NCBI GenBank assembly: GCA_003151415.1
Contig: PLXK01000267.1
Coordinates: 26,766-63,676 of the forward strand
Direction of reading: 5' to 3'
From: Bacteroidota bacterium
GTDB lineage: Bacteria > Bacteroidota > Bacteroidia > Palsa-965
DNA: 36,911 bases
A model generated the notes under the pieces. It made no database searches and was not told the DNA's origin. It saw only the letters and a program-made list of their open reading frames with translations. Positions 24,562-33,919 of this stretch are shown here, piece by piece. How positions within the stretch are numbered: position 1 is the first letter of the stretch; each line of letters begins with the position of its first letter. Position numbers and translations under genes: made by a program.

Positions 24562-25809
24562 ATGGCAACCAAAGACAACCAGATTAAATGCTCATTTTGC
24601 GGCCGAGACAAACAGGATACTCAGATTCTCATTGCCGGACAAAGCGGGCACATTTGCGACCAATGCATCACACAGGCTTCAACAATTGTGAAGGAAGAGC
24701 TCAATGCCAAAAACAACAGTTCCATTTCGCATGCCCTCAATTTATTGAAGCCGAACGAGATCAAAAAACATCTCGACGAATACGTCATTGGACAGGATGA
24801 TGCCAAAAAAGTGCTTTCTGTAGCGGTTTACAACCACTACAAACGGATTGCCCAGAAGACAAACAGACCCAAAGGCGAAGAAGTTGAAATCGAGAAATCG
24901 AACATCATCATGGCCGGTGAAACCGGAACAGGAAAAACCCTTCTGGCGCGCACAATTGCCAAAATGCTCAACGTCCCTTTCTGCATTGCCGATGCTACTG
25001 TTCTTACCGAAGCCGGGTATGTGGGTGAAGACGTGGAAAGCGTGCTGTCCCGTTTATTACAGTCAGCCGATTACGATGTTACTTCTGCCGAACGCGGTAT
25101 CGTGTTCATTGATGAAATAGACAAGATTGCCCGCAAAAGCGATAACCCCTCCATCACCCGTGATGTTTCCGGCGAAGGTGTGCAACAGGGCCTTTTGAAA
25201 CTGCTCGAAGGTGCTACAGTAAATGTTCCTCCGCAAGGAGGCCGCAAGCACCCCGAACAGAAAATGATCCAGGTCGATACGCGCAACATTCTGTTTATCT
25301 GCGGAGGTGCTTTTGACGGAATTGAGCGTAAAATTGCGAAACGCCTGCAGTCTCAAACACTCGGGTTTACCGCTGCACAACAAAACGACTCCGTCGACAA
25401 AGACAATTTGTTGCAATACATTTCTCCACAGGATCTGAAGTCATTCGGACTTATTCCCGAGCTTATCGGTCGTTTACCCGTACTGACTTATCTCAACCCT
25501 CTTGATGCCGATACCTTGAAAAGGATCCTGACCGAACCCAAGAATGCGCTCATCAAGCAATACACCCGTCTGTTCGAAATGGATAGTGTAAAGTTGAGTT
25601 TTGATAAAAACGTGTATGAATACATTGTCGAGAAAGCCATGGATTTCAAGCTGGGCGCCAGGGGACTGCGTTCCATCTGCGAAGCCATCATGACCGATGC
25701 CATGTTTGATATCCCTTCGGATTCAAAAATCAAATCTTTTAATATCACTTTGGAGTACACAAAAGAAAAGCTGAACAAATCGAAGATCAGCATCCTGAAA
25801 GTAGCTTAA
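24562..25809 (+). CDS. clpX: ATP-dependent Clp protease ATP-binding subunit ClpX
   Basis: 415 residues. An N-terminal zinc-binding domain with four cysteines (Cys10, Cys13, Cys32, Cys35) is followed by the AAA+ ATPase: Walker A GETGTGKT (119-126), pore loop GYVGED (152-157), Walker [10 protein letters not shown] (181-189), sensor region [10 protein letters not shown] and the C-terminal small domain. ClpX unfolds substrates and threads them into ClpP. The loop that docks ClpP usually reads IGF; here the best match is LGF (in SQTLGFTAA), a conservative change. Walker A has Glu after the first Gly, where many ClpX proteins have Pro; I believe this is common in Bacteroidetes. It has a good Shine-Dalgarno-like AAAGGGAG. 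Third in the tig-clpP-clpX cluster. Confidence 0.97.
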   Translation: MATKDNQIKCSFCGRDKQDTQILIAGQSGHICDQCITQASTIVKEELNAKNNSSISHALNLLKPNEIKKHLDEYVIGQDDAKKVLSVAVYNHYKRIAQKTNRPKGEEVEIEKSNIIMAGETGTGKTLLARTIAKMLNVPFCIADATVLTEAGYVGEDVESVLSRLLQSADYDVTSAERGIVFIDEIDKIARKSDNPSITRDVSGEGVQQGLLKLLEGATVNVPPQGGRKHPEQKMIQVDTRNILFICGGAFDGIERKIAKRLQSQTLGFTAAQQNDSVDKDNLLQYISPQDLKSFGLIPELIGRLPVLTYLNPLDADTLKRILTEPKNALIKQYTRLFEMDSVKLSFDKNVYEYIVEKAMDFKLGARGLRSICEAIMTDAMFDIPSDSKIKSFNITLEYTKEKLNKSKISILKVA

Positions 25810-25859
25810 TAAACCAGTTACCCGTTTGCAATTGGCAATTGGCAAAAAGGAGAAAAAAT

Positions 25860-25897
25860 AAAAAATCCCGTTCTGAATATTCAGCGCGGGATTTTTA
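25860..25897. terminator. Bidirectional terminator between clpX and lipoprotein
   Basis: AAAAATCCCG (25861-25870) pairs with CGGGATTTTT (25887-25896), with a TTCTGAATATTCAG loop that can pair further. A-tract on the left and T-tract on the right make it suitable for both clpX (plus) and the facing lipoprotein gene (minus). Confidence 0.88.
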
Positions 25898-25918
25898 TTT
25901 CAAATGCGTTTGTGAAAA

Positions 25919-26692
25919 TTAAGGAGCGATTACGCTGCAGGTCATTGGCGTTGCACCCAAGGCTGTGTACACGGTTTTTCCGGTGGCCAGATCCTGATAG
26001 AAGGACGCCGAGTTATATGTTACTGTTGCAGCGTAAACTGAAACATAGAGTGTTCCGCCGGTATTGATACCCAGATCGTGAATATCTGATGGAGCCAACG
26101 AATTAATCACGCTGGTCTTGGTGGCAGCGATCGTTTTTGCATACACATTCAGATAAGTTGCCGGATTGGAAGAAGTCGATGGCGATGAACCCACGAATAT
26201 CAAAACCTCGCGGGTCTTGGTATCGGTGGCGCCGACATTGGCAGTGATGTCAATATTTCCTGTTACTCCGTTCAGCGTAGCCGTGGGAGTGGTAACAGCG
26301 AAGTTCGGGATTTGGGCAATACGCAGATCGTGGTAAATGTCTCCTCCACCTACGATTTGAAGTTCCTGGGCAATGACGGTACCGTATCCGGCTTTGGATA
26401 CAGAAAAACTATAATCACCTGTTGTCAGACCGGTGAACTTGTAAAACCCACCTGTATCTGTTACGGCAATGTTTGTCGGATTCAATGAATCGCGAATACC
26501 GGCAAGACCGGTCAGAATTGGTGAACCGTATTGGTCATACTGAAAAATATGTCCTTTCAGATTGCCCGTCAGAGAAGGACCGGCAGGGCCGCTGTTTCCG
26601 GCAGGACCGGCAGGGCCGGTTTTACTGCAACTTGTAACCAGCAGAATTGAGCCTGCAAAAGCCAACATAGAGAAGAATTGATTTTTTTTCAT
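25919..26692 (-). CDS. Lipoprotein with collagen-like GPAGPAG linker and carboxypeptidase-regulatory-like domain
   Basis: 257 residues. Lipoprotein signal SMLAFAGSILLVTSC with acylated Cys at ~22. Directly after it are collagen-like triplets (GPAGPAGNSGPAGP, ~26-39), a flexible spacer often seen in Bacteroidetes surface lipoproteins. Next is a beta-sandwich like the carboxypeptidase-regulatory/Cna-B type: LKGHIFQYDQYGSPILTGL, then TDTGGFYKFTGLTTGDYSFSVSKAGYG (~45-110). A second beta-rich domain follows (VLIFVGSSPSTSS and GGTLYVSVYAATVTYN). Probably outer-membrane-anchored and surface-exposed. The ligand is unknown. Single-gene unit facing clpX across a shared terminator. Confidence 0.85.
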   Translation of the reverse strand: MKKNQFFSMLAFAGSILLVTSCSKTGPAGPAGNSGPAGPSLTGNLKGHIFQYDQYGSPILTGLAGIRDSLNPTNIAVTDTGGFYKFTGLTTGDYSFSVSKAGYGTVIAQELQIVGGGDIYHDLRIAQIPNFAVTTPTATLNGVTGNIDITANVGATDTKTREVLIFVGSSPSTSSNPATYLNVYAKTIAATKTSVINSLAPSDIHDLGINTGGTLYVSVYAATVTYNSASFYQDLATGKTVYTALGATPMTCSVIAP

Positions 26693-26871
26693 GAATCTGT
26701 TTTTTTATTTTTTGTTAGAATACGGTCTTTGACCCATCCCAAAGCACATGGTTTAATATTGCCACACAATTCATTTGGGGGCGGGCAAATCTAAATCAAA
26801 TATTTGTGAATACACAGCAGGAAGGAAACCCAGGGAACCTCCAATGGAGCAAGGCCAATTGTCAGACCACT

Positions 26872-27696
26872 TCAGTCCAGATAAAGGGTTGATTTGGTTC
26901 CAAAGATCCAGACGGCGGCCTGGTTATCGCAGGAGCCGGTTCCAAAATCGATAAAGCGGGAAGCCAGGCCATTGGGGTTAAGGTAAAGCGTACCACTTTC
27001 AAACCAGGGACAATTCATGGCAAAAGTAAGCGGCGAATCAATAAAAACGGCAAAGCTGTTGGCCTGGCTGGTGGTGCCGCTGGCTTTTCCGGAAATCAAA
27101 AAGACATCATCAAATACGGTAGCGCTGGTGTCGCCTTGGATCCATTCCCGTGTAAAATTAGAGTTCCAGGCAATGGGGTTATTGCCGGCCCGGGTGCTGC
27201 TGCCATTGGCAACCGTTTCAGCAAAACAGGGATGACCGGCACCATTGCGGCCTTTATTTGTGATTTTATAGGTGCCGCTTATCTGGTTGTTGTTAAAGAA
27301 GTAGTTGTTTGTGGTAATGGTAATGGTGGTCAGCGAATCGTGGAATTTTCCACTCAAAGTGGCGATGATCTGCCCGTGGCGCTGGGCTCCGTCGGGTCCC
27401 TGGCAATTCGTATTTCCATAATCCATGGTAAAGACTTTGGGAAAGCTTGTATTGGGAAGCGCAGGGGTGACAGTTACTGATACACAATTTGTCAAAAAAG
27501 GCTGACCGGCAACCGTATTCAAATCGGCCTGAGCAGAGGCCAGAATATCGGTTTGCCTGAAAACATCGTTCCAGGATGCCAGGGCTAGGCTCGCATCGCG
27601 CGAACTTTGCATCTCGATATCAGAAGAGCGGTCGTTTTTGCGACAGGATGAAAGTACAAACGTAAAAATAAGTATCGATGCTGCAGCCTTTATCAT
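26872..27696 (-). CDS. Predicted lipoprotein of unknown function
   Basis: 274 residues. Lipoprotein signal ASILIFTFVLSSC, acylated Cys at ~18, followed by an acidic and serine-rich linker (RKNDRSSDIEMQSS). The mature region is beta-rich with repeated Thr/Asn stretches (TITITTNNYFFNNNQ) and ends in DFGTGSCDNQAAVWIFGTK. It contains several cysteines that could form disulphides. I do not recognise the family. The gene is separated from the collagen-linker lipoprotein by 179 bp and both lie on the minus strand; co-transcription is possible. Confidence 0.75.
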   Translation of the reverse strand: MIKAAASILIFTFVLSSCRKNDRSSDIEMQSSRDASLALASWNDVFRQTDILASAQADLNTVAGQPFLTNCVSVTVTPALPNTSFPKVFTMDYGNTNCQGPDGAQRHGQIIATLSGKFHDSLTTITITTNNYFFNNNQISGTYKITNKGRNGAGHPCFAETVANGSSTRAGNNPIAWNSNFTREWIQGDTSATVFDDVFLISGKASGTTSQANSFAVFIDSPLTFAMNCPWFESGTLYLNPNGLASRFIDFGTGSCDNQAAVWIFGTKSTLYLD

Positions 27697-27793
27697 GAGG
27701 TGTGGAAAGTATAGGCTAAAGTAATCAGAAATTTATAGACCGCCACAATCAAAGGCTTTTTTTAGATGCAAGCCCGGGGACAAGATATTCTCT

Positions 27794-28279
27794 TTAATCC
27801 CTCTCGTATTCGCACAGTGAAAAATCGTATTTGTTTTTTTCGTCTTTTTCAAAATCGTTGTAAATGGCTTCAAACCATTCCTTGCCGAATTCAGGAAAAA
27901 ATGTGTCTCCCTCAAAACTCTGGTGAATGCGTGTGATATACATTTTACTGGCTTTACTCATGGCCTGTTTGTAGATCTCAGCGCCGCCGATGACAAATGC
28001 CTCTTCGTCATTCTTTACGGCTGCCAATGCTTCATCCAGAGAATGGACAAGGATGCATCCTTCGGCCTTGTAATTTTTATCGCGGGTAATAACAATGGAA
28101 ACACGGTTGGGAAGAGCCTTCTTACCCATGCTCTCCCAGGTTTTTCTTCCCATGATGATGTGGTGCCCTGTGGTGAGTTCTTTGAAGTGCTGCAGATCGG
28201 CAGGCAGGTGCCAGATCATTTTATTGTCCTTTCCAAGAACGTTTTTTTCTCCAATCGCCGCGATGATAGAAATATTCAT
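27794..28279 (-). CDS. folA: Dihydrofolate reductase
   Basis: 161 residues, the typical bacterial length. MNISIIAAIGEKNVLGKDNK, Trp23 and the catalytic acid Asp28 (IWHLPADLQHF), IIMGRKTWESMG and FVIGGAEIYKQAM are the classic DHFR motifs for folate and NADPH binding. It reduces dihydrofolate to tetrahydrofolate, regenerating the cofactor oxidised by thymidylate synthase, whose gene lies 2 kb upstream on the same strand beyond the glutamate-synthase-like gene. Its own -7 box (28302-28309) suggests separate transcription. Confidence 0.97.
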   Translation of the reverse strand: MNISIIAAIGEKNVLGKDNKMIWHLPADLQHFKELTTGHHIIMGRKTWESMGKKALPNRVSIVITRDKNYKAEGCILVHSLDEALAAVKNDEEAFVIGGAEIYKQAMSKASKMYITRIHQSFEGDTFFPEFGKEWFEAIYNDFEKDEKNKYDFSLCEYERD

Positions 28280-28301
28280 TTGATGAGGGATGTGTGAATA
28301 T

Positions 28302-28309
28302 CAAAGATA
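28302..28309 (-). promoter_or_regulatory. -7 box (TATCTTTG) for folA
   Basis: TATCTTTG on the minus strand, 22 bp upstream of the folA ATG. It fits TAnnTTTG; no -33 element is evident. Confidence 0.45.
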
Positions 28310-28436
28310 ATGAATATCTGCCTGAATTTTTCATTCCCCTGATGCGAAATGATCAGCAGGTAAACAAGAGCGATGAACAACCCATCAGTAAAGATGGCTG
28401 AAAGAAAAGCTTAAAGAAGTGTAGAAAACACTTCCG

Positions 28437-30038
28437 CTATGCGTATGAAATCGAAGGTTCAAAAGTATCTTCGCTGCTGTTTGCCATATCCAGCTGAAAT
28501 CTTTCCGGATAGGGAGCTTCAAGAAGAGAGCCGCGAAGCATATAGGGATAGGTTTCGGAATAGGTTTGTATTTGTCCTGCGCTCACCCTTCGGTAAATGA
28601 ATGAGCGGTGCAAATGTTTCGGGTGGTTGACGCCAGCTGCAGCCATGAGTTCTACGGCGCTTTTTACCGTTTCGTCGTGGAAATTTTTAACCCGCACTTT
28701 CTTGTCAATCACCACCAATCCGGCGGCCAGATCTTTGTTTTGCGTTGCAACACCGGTCGGGCATTTGTTGGTGTTGCATTCAAGGGCCTGTATGCATCCG
28801 ATAGCCAGCATCATGGCACGGGCGCTGTTGCACATATCGGCCCCGAGAGAGAGGTTCTTAACCAAATCAAATCCGGTAGCCACTTTCCCCGAACAGATAA
28901 TCCGGATGTGCCTTTTCAATGCGAAACCGTTGAGCGTGTCGGCAACAAAAACAAGCGCATCGCGAAGCGGCATTCCAACAAAGTTCGAGAACTCAAGCGG
29001 GGCCGCTCCCGTTCCACCTTCACCGCCATCCACGGTTATGAAATCGGGCTGAATTCCGGTTTTCACCATGGCTTTGCAAATGGCAATAAACTGGCTCTTT
29101 CTTCCGATGCACAATTTGAAACCCACGGGTTTCCCGCCAGAGAGTTCGCGCAAATGCTTGATAAAATTCAACAATTCAATTGGTGTAGAAAATGCAGTGT
29201 GGTAGGGTGGCGACAACACGTCTTTGCCCATTTCCACCAAACGTATTTTGGCAATTTCTTCCGTAACCTTTGCAGCCGGCAATATCCCACCGTGGCCTGG
29301 CTTGGCGCCCTGCGAAAGTTTGATTTCAATCATTTTTACGTTGGGATGAACCGCCCGTTTGGCAAATTCTTCGTGATTGAAAGTCCCGTCGGCATGGCGG
29401 CAGCCGAAGTAACCGGTGCCAATCTGCCAGAAAATATCTCCGCCGGGTTGGAGGTGATAAGGACTCAATCCGCCTTCACCGGTATTGTGTGCAAATCCGC
29501 CAAGCTTGGCACCGCCATTCAATGCCATAATTGCATTGCTGCTGAGCGATCCGAAACTCATTGCCGAAACATTGTATATGCTGGCCGAATAAGGCTGTTT
29601 GCAATCGGGTCCTCCCACAATCACACGCGGGTCATGGTCCACTTTGTCGTGATGAAGCGGGGTAATGCTGTGATTGAGCCATTCGTACCCCACCTGATAA
29701 ACATCGAGCTGGGTTCCAAACGGAGTGGTATCGTTCACTTTTTTGGCGCGCTGGTAAATCACGCTGCGGTTCAATCGGTTGAATGGAGTACCATCGGTAT
29801 CCGATTCAATGAAATACTGGTATACTTTCGGGCGCATCCATTCGGCCCAATAGCGCATGCGGCCGATAACCGGATAATTTCTTTTGATAGTATGTGAGGG
29901 CTGAATCATGTCGATGGCACCCAGCAGACACAAGGGAGCTGTCAGGCAAAGAGACCACAAAAAGGGAGGCCAGAAATAAGAAATAAGGGCGGTTAGTATG
30001 GCTGCAGCAATGCAGATTTTAACGAAGAGTGCTCGCAT
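28437..30038 (-). CDS. FMN-binding glutamate synthase family protein
   Basis: 533 residues. Two hydrophobic helices at the N-terminus (~4-45) precede a glutamate-synthase central/FMN domain (~150-520). Visible marks are GAKPGHGG (244-251), the FMN-binding DGGEGGTGAAP (337-347) and a 3Fe-4S-type cysteine set, Cys415, Cys421 and Cys426 (CIQALECNTNKC). The glutamine amidotransferase domain and the NADPH-binding small subunit of true GOGAT are absent, and no gltD-like gene is nearby. It is therefore a stand-alone, membrane-attached relative whose reaction is not established; ammonia-dependent glutamate synthesis or another FMN/Fe-S oxidoreduction are possible. It lies between folA and thyA. Confidence 0.92.
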   Translation of the reverse strand: MRALFVKICIAAAILTALISYFWPPFLWSLCLTAPLCLLGAIDMIQPSHTIKRNYPVIGRMRYWAEWMRPKVYQYFIESDTDGTPFNRLNRSVIYQRAKKVNDTTPFGTQLDVYQVGYEWLNHSITPLHHDKVDHDPRVIVGGPDCKQPYSASIYNVSAMSFGSLSSNAIMALNGGAKLGGFAHNTGEGGLSPYHLQPGGDIFWQIGTGYFGCRHADGTFNHEEFAKRAVHPNVKMIEIKLSQGAKPGHGGILPAAKVTEEIAKIRLVEMGKDVLSPPYHTAFSTPIELLNFIKHLRELSGGKPVGFKLCIGRKSQFIAICKAMVKTGIQPDFITVDGGEGGTGAAPLEFSNFVGMPLRDALVFVADTLNGFALKRHIRIICSGKVATGFDLVKNLSLGADMCNSARAMMLAIGCIQALECNTNKCPTGVATQNKDLAAGLVVIDKKVRVKNFHDETVKSAVELMAAAGVNHPKHLHRSFIYRRVSAGQIQTYSETYPYMLRGSLLEAPYPERFQLDMANSSEDTFEPSISYA

Positions 30039-30219
30039 GAACAGGGTGCTTAGATAAGTTAGATCAGGCTAATGTAAAGATTTTTTTCTTAGAAGTTAAA
30101 TTAGGTGCGGGTCAAAACTCCCGCTTCCAACTCAAGAACAACCATTGAGTCCAAAGGATTTTTTTGCGTCACTTTTTGCCAAAAACCTTGCAGGTCTTTG
30201 AGCGGGTTTGTATGATGGC

Positions 30220-30253
30220 AAAAAAGACCCCACGCGTAGTGCTATTCGCGGGG
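30220..30253 (-). terminator. Possible terminator of thyA
   Basis: ACCCCACGCG and CGCGGGG form an imperfect stem around a ~10-nt loop, with an A-tract (T-tract on the minus strand) on the left side. It lies about 70 bp downstream of the thyA stop. The stem has one bulge, so the call is tentative. Confidence 0.4.
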
Positions 30254-30321
30254 ATACTTCAGGGACACGCCAAAATCATTTATGAATATTACAATTGTTA
30301 AAAGGTCAGCAAGAAAGGCTA

Positions 30322-31116
30322 TTAAACCGCCACCTCCGCCTTGATGTGCGGATGCGGATCATATCCTTCGAGCGTGAAATCTTCGAAACGGAAGGCGAAC
30401 AAATCTTTCACATCGGGGTTGAGTTTCATCACCGGCAGTTTCCGGAGTTCGCGTGAGAGCTGCAGTTTGGCCTGCTCGATGTGGTTGGAATACAAATGGG
30501 CATCGCCAAGGGTATGAATAAATTCGCCTGCTTTCAAACCGCAAACCTGCGCCACCATAAGGGTAAGGATGGCATACGAAGCGATATTGAAAGGCACACC
30601 CAGAAAGATATCGGCACTGCGCTGATACAGCTGGCAACTGAGCGCGCCGTCGGCCACATAAAACTGAAAGAAGGCATGACAGGGAGGCAATTTCATTTTA
30701 TCGATTTCCCCCACATTCCAGGCGCTGACAATCATCCGGCGCGAATCGGGTGTGTTTTTAATCTGGTTGATCACCTGTGTAATCTGATCGATATGCCTGC
30801 CATCGGCCGTTGGCCAGGAACGCCATTGCGAACCGTATACCGGGCCCAGGTTTCCATCCGCATCGGCCCATTCATCCCAGATTTTCACCCCATTTTCTTT
30901 CAGGTATTTGATATTGGTATCGCCTTTGAGGAACCAAAGCAATTCATGGATAATGGATTTGGTATGCAGTTTTTTTGTCGTGAGCAGCGGAAAACCATCC
31001 TGTAAATTAAAACGCATCTGGTATCCAAACACACTTATTGTTCCGGTTCCGGTGCGGTCTGTTTTCTTTGCGCCTTTATCCAAAACGTGGCGCATGAGGT
31101 CGTGGTATTGTTGCAT
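30322..31116 (-). CDS. thyA: Thymidylate synthase
   Basis: 264 residues from ATG 31116, exactly the length of the E. coli enzyme; an upstream in-frame start at 31155 would add 13 atypical residues. RTGTGT near 21-26, catalytic Cys146 in PPCHAFFQF, and [21 protein letters not shown] are diagnostic. It converts dUMP to dTMP using methylenetetrahydrofolate, giving dihydrofolate for FolA, which is encoded nearby. A -7 box lies 64 bp upstream of the ATG. Confidence 0.98.
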   Translation of the reverse strand: MQQYHDLMRHVLDKGAKKTDRTGTGTISVFGYQMRFNLQDGFPLLTTKKLHTKSIIHELLWFLKGDTNIKYLKENGVKIWDEWADADGNLGPVYGSQWRSWPTADGRHIDQITQVINQIKNTPDSRRMIVSAWNVGEIDKMKLPPCHAFFQFYVADGALSCQLYQRSADIFLGVPFNIASYAILTLMVAQVCGLKAGEFIHTLGDAHLYSNHIEQAKLQLSRELRKLPVMKLNPDVKDLFAFRFEDFTLEGYDPHPHIKAEVAV

Positions 31117-31179
31117 CTGTCTAATTTTTATTGTTCGGATTGTACGGATGACCAATTCAATCTAAAACCGGATCCCGGT

Positions 31180-31187
31180 CAAAGATA
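31180..31187 (-). promoter_or_regulatory. -7 box (TATCTTTG) for thyA
   Basis: TATCTTTG on the minus strand. It implies a start near 31173 and a ~57-nt leader. It also excludes read-through need from the nuclease gene upstream, and is consistent with ATG 31116. Confidence 0.45.
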
Positions 31188-31411
31188 TTCAAGTACGTTC
31201 AAAATGAAGGAGAAATTACCGGGGCTTTATTAATTGATATGAACAGAAACGGGCTGGTGAATATCAAGGTAAAAATGAGGTGTAATGTAAAAATCAAATG
31301 CCTGATTTTTGGGGGCTGATCCTGAAGCATGCTCCGTCTCAGGCGGCTGTTGGCTATAAAGGCTGCTGTGATTAAACAATCAAAAAGGCATTGAAAATAA
31401 ACCTGAAAGTC

Positions 31412-32005
31412 TCAGGATTTTTTTCTCTGATTGAGTTCATCCCTTATTTTGGAGGCTCGTTCGTATTCTTCATCGGATAGTGCCTGATTCAGCATTTCCT
31501 TGAGTTCTTCGGTAGAACGCGAACCGAATTCACCATCGCCTGTGTTCTCAACAGAAACCGGTTCTGTTGCACCTGCTTCGGTGAGTGAGCTTTGATCCTC
31601 CAGGATAATTCCTGCAGAAGAAAGAATGAATTCGTAGGTATAGATGGGGCAATCAAAGCGGACGGCAAGAGCAATGGCATCGGATGTGCGTGCATCAATT
31701 TCGACATCCCGGGTGCCGTCATTGCAAATCAATTTGGCAAAGAAAATACCCTCCACGAGGTTGTAAATAATCACTTCGTTGACCAGGATATTGAATGTTT
31801 CGGCAAAGCTCTTGAAAAGGTCATGGGTAAGCGGCCTGCTCGGAGTCATTTTTTCGAGCTCAATGGCGATAGCCTGTGCTTCAAAACCGCCGATGATAAT
31901 GGGCAGTCTGCGTTTGCCTTTTGCTTCACCCAGCACAAGAGCGTAAGCACCTGTTTGTGTCTGGCTGTAGGACAGGCCCACAATTTCTAATTTTAGTTTT
32001 TTCAC
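31412..32005 (-). CDS. Bifunctional nuclease family protein (DUF151) with UVR motif
   Basis: 198 residues from GTG 32005 (MKKLKLEIVGLSYSQTQ), the start that matches family members; another GTG lies at 32011 and an in-frame TTG at 32086. The DUF151 core (~1-135) includes GAYALVLGE, RRLPIIIGGFEAQAIAIELE and IDARTSDAIALAVRF. The founding members were reported to have DNase and RNase activity, but the true role is unclear. A C-terminal UVR-like helix pair (LNQALSDEEYERASKIRDEL) is a normal extra in this phylum. It is next to etfA on the same strand, and I recall this neighbourhood (etfB, etfA, nuclease, thyA) being conserved in Bacteroidetes. Confidence 0.92.
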   Translation of the reverse strand: MKKLKLEIVGLSYSQTQTGAYALVLGEAKGKRRLPIIIGGFEAQAIAIELEKMTPSRPLTHDLFKSFAETFNILVNEVIIYNLVEGIFFAKLICNDGTRDVEIDARTSDAIALAVRFDCPIYTYEFILSSAGIILEDQSSLTEAGATEPVSVENTGDGEFGSRSTEELKEMLNQALSDEEYERASKIRDELNQRKKS

Positions 32006-32037
32006 TGCCACTTTATACTTATTCTTAGACGTTTTAA

Positions 32038-32055
32038 TCCCGATAGCTGTCGGGA
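32038..32055. repeat. TCCCGA-N6-TCGGGA hairpin
   Basis: A 6-bp perfect stem with loop TAGCTG, lying 33 bp upstream of GTG 32005. CCCGATAGCTATCGGG-type hairpins are, from memory, abundant in intergenic DNA of Bacteroidetes. Its presence here argues that this stretch is non-coding leader and not an N-terminal extension of the nuclease. Confidence 0.5.
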
Positions 32056-32145
32056 GCCAATCCGGCTTGGCAAATCCTATACCCAAGCCCTATAAATCTA
32101 TCGTTCAGGATAAGGGGTACGAGCATTAAATTTACGAAATATTTA

Positions 32146-33123
32146 TCAGTTATGCGCCGCTTTGAGTCTTTTAACTGCTTCTACAAGTTGTGGCACGATT
32201 TGAAAGGCATCTCCCACGATACCGTAATCTGCAGCCTTGAAGAAAGGAGCTTCCGCATCACTGTTTATCACAACAATCACTTTTGAAGAACTGACCCCGG
32301 CCAGGTGCTGAATGGCACCGGAAATACCGATGGCAATATAAAGATTGGGCCCGATGGTGATTCCGGTCTGTCCAACATGCTCATGATGAGGCCTCCAACC
32401 CATATCGGCCACTGGCTTTGAGCAGGCTGTTGCCGCACCGAGGGCTTCAGCAAGCTGTTCGATCATTCCCCAATTTTCCGGACCTTTCATTCCCCTGCCT
32501 GCCGAAACAACAATCTCCGCTTCTGTCAGGGCCACTTTGCCCGAACTCTTCTTAATTTCTTTGGATACAACCTTCAAGTCGCCATCATTGAGCGTAAAGG
32601 CCAGGGCTTCAAGTGCCGCTTCGCCTGTTCCGGTATTGAGCTTGTAGGAATTGGGCGTAATGGCAATGACTTTGACTTCAGCGTTTACAACCACATCGGT
32701 AAGGCCTTTGCCTGAAAAACATTTCTTGCGAACCGTAAAAGGATTCAAACCCGTAGGGAGTGCAATTGCCCCGCTGACCAGCCCGCCTTTCAGACGAACG
32801 GCGATTCGAGGGGCGATTGCTTTTCCGGTATAGGTGTAAGAGATGATGACCACTTTGGCTTCACAGCTTTTGGCTGCCTGGGCAAGGATGCTCGTGTAGA
32901 CACCCGGTTCAAGGGTGTTCAGTTTGTCGTTTTTCAAAAACAAAACTTTCGAGGCCCCGTATTTCCCAAGCGCTTTCATGTCTTCGTCGCTTGCGTTACC
33001 GATTACAACAGCGGTTGCGCTTGTCCCCATCTGCCTGGCTATTTCACCGGCATACGAAATGGCTTCGAAGGTGGATTTTTTAAAACGGCCTTCCCAGTTT
33101 TCTGCAAATACAAGTACTGACAT
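32146..33123 (-). CDS. etfA: Electron transfer flavoprotein subunit alpha
   Basis: 325 residues. The N-terminal nucleotide-fold domain begins MSVLVFAENWEGRFKKS. The C-terminal FAD-binding domain is complete: SAGRGMKGPENW (207-218), HVGQTGITIGPNLYIAIGISGAIQH (GQTG at 251-254) and INSDAEAPFF (286-294). EtfAB accepts electrons from acyl-CoA and other dehydrogenases and passes them to the respiratory chain. The start is 14 bp from the etfB stop, so the two form one operon. Length and motifs are typical of the phylum, where EtfA is about 320 residues. Confidence 0.97.
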   Translation of the reverse strand: MSVLVFAENWEGRFKKSTFEAISYAGEIARQMGTSATAVVIGNASDEDMKALGKYGASKVLFLKNDKLNTLEPGVYTSILAQAAKSCEAKVVIISYTYTGKAIAPRIAVRLKGGLVSGAIALPTGLNPFTVRKKCFSGKGLTDVVVNAEVKVIAITPNSYKLNTGTGEAALEALAFTLNDGDLKVVSKEIKKSSGKVALTEAEIVVSAGRGMKGPENWGMIEQLAEALGAATACSKPVADMGWRPHHEHVGQTGITIGPNLYIAIGISGAIQHLAGVSSSKVIVVINSDAEAPFFKAADYGIVGDAFQIVPQLVEAVKRLKAAHN

Positions 33124-33137
33124 AGAATATGATTTAA

Positions 33138-33872
33138 TTAAATAACTTTTGCTTCTGAATGAAGAAGATCAACCAGTTCTGAAACGTGGTCAGGGCTGAT
33201 CATTTTGCAAGCCTGTTTTGCGGGCGGAAGTTCATAGGCAACCGATGCCGTATGCATTTCGGAAGCCACAGCCTCCAGAACAGTCAAGGGTTTGGTACGT
33301 GCCGTCATGATGCCGCGCATATTTGGAATACGGGGTTCGGCCATTCCTTTTTGTGCACTAGCCACAAACGGCAAACTCAGGCTAACGACTTCTTTGCCAC
33401 CATCAATCTCCCGTTCAACGGTAGCTTGGGTTCCTGCAATATCGAGTTTCGTTGCAACGGTCACACCCGGCATGCCAAGTATTTCTGCAAGCATTCCGGC
33501 CACCTGAGCACCATTGTAATCGATCGATTCGCGGCCGGTTAAGATCACATCGTACTGATTTTTCTTGACCACTTCAGCAATCTGGGCGGCAACAAAAAAG
33601 GCGTCCGTCGGTTCGGCATTGATCCGTATCGCATCATCAGCCCCGATTGCCAGAGCTTTGCGAATATTCGGTTCCGTGCCTGCTCCGCCTACATTAATGA
33701 CCGTAACTGTTCCTCCAAGAGCTTCTTTAATCTCCAGAGCACGCGTAAGCGCTATTTCATCATACGGGTTAATGATAAACTGTACACCCGCTGGATTGAG
33801 GCCTTTGTTATCGGCAAATACAATCTTGGTGGTGGTATCGGGAACATTGCTGATGCAGACTAAGAATTTCAT
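33138..33872 (-). CDS. etfB: Electron transfer flavoprotein subunit beta
   Basis: 244 residues from ATG 33872 (MKFLVCISNVPDTTTK); an upstream in-frame start at 33914 would overlap the -7 box. The AMP-binding-type motifs of EtfB are visible: FIINPYDEIALTRALEIKE and ILTGRESIDYNGAQVAGMLAE, with GADDAIRI between. It pairs with EtfA, whose gene starts 14 bp downstream. First gene of the etfBA operon, with a -7 box 40 bp upstream. Confidence 0.97.
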   Translation of the reverse strand: MKFLVCISNVPDTTTKIVFADNKGLNPAGVQFIINPYDEIALTRALEIKEALGGTVTVINVGGAGTEPNIRKALAIGADDAIRINAEPTDAFFVAAQIAEVVKKNQYDVILTGRESIDYNGAQVAGMLAEILGMPGVTVATKLDIAGTQATVEREIDGGKEVVSLSLPFVASAQKGMAEPRIPNMRGIMTARTKPLTVLEAVASEMHTASVAYELPPAKQACKMISPDHVSELVDLLHSEAKVI

Positions 33873-33911
33873 AGGAAACGAGTTTGTTGATGCGCTTTTT
33901 CTAAAGACGCG

Positions 33912-33919
33912 CAAATTTA
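33912..33919 (-). promoter_or_regulatory. -7 box (TAAATTTG) for etfBA
   Basis: TAAATTTG on the minus strand fits TAnnTTTG and would start transcription near 33905, giving a ~32-nt leader before ATG 33872. Confidence 0.45.

Noticed and set aside
28608-29897. 429-codon plus-strand open frame opposite the glutamate-synthase-like gene
   Set aside because: The minus-strand frame has clear FMN and Fe-S motifs; the plus-strand translation has no domain features.
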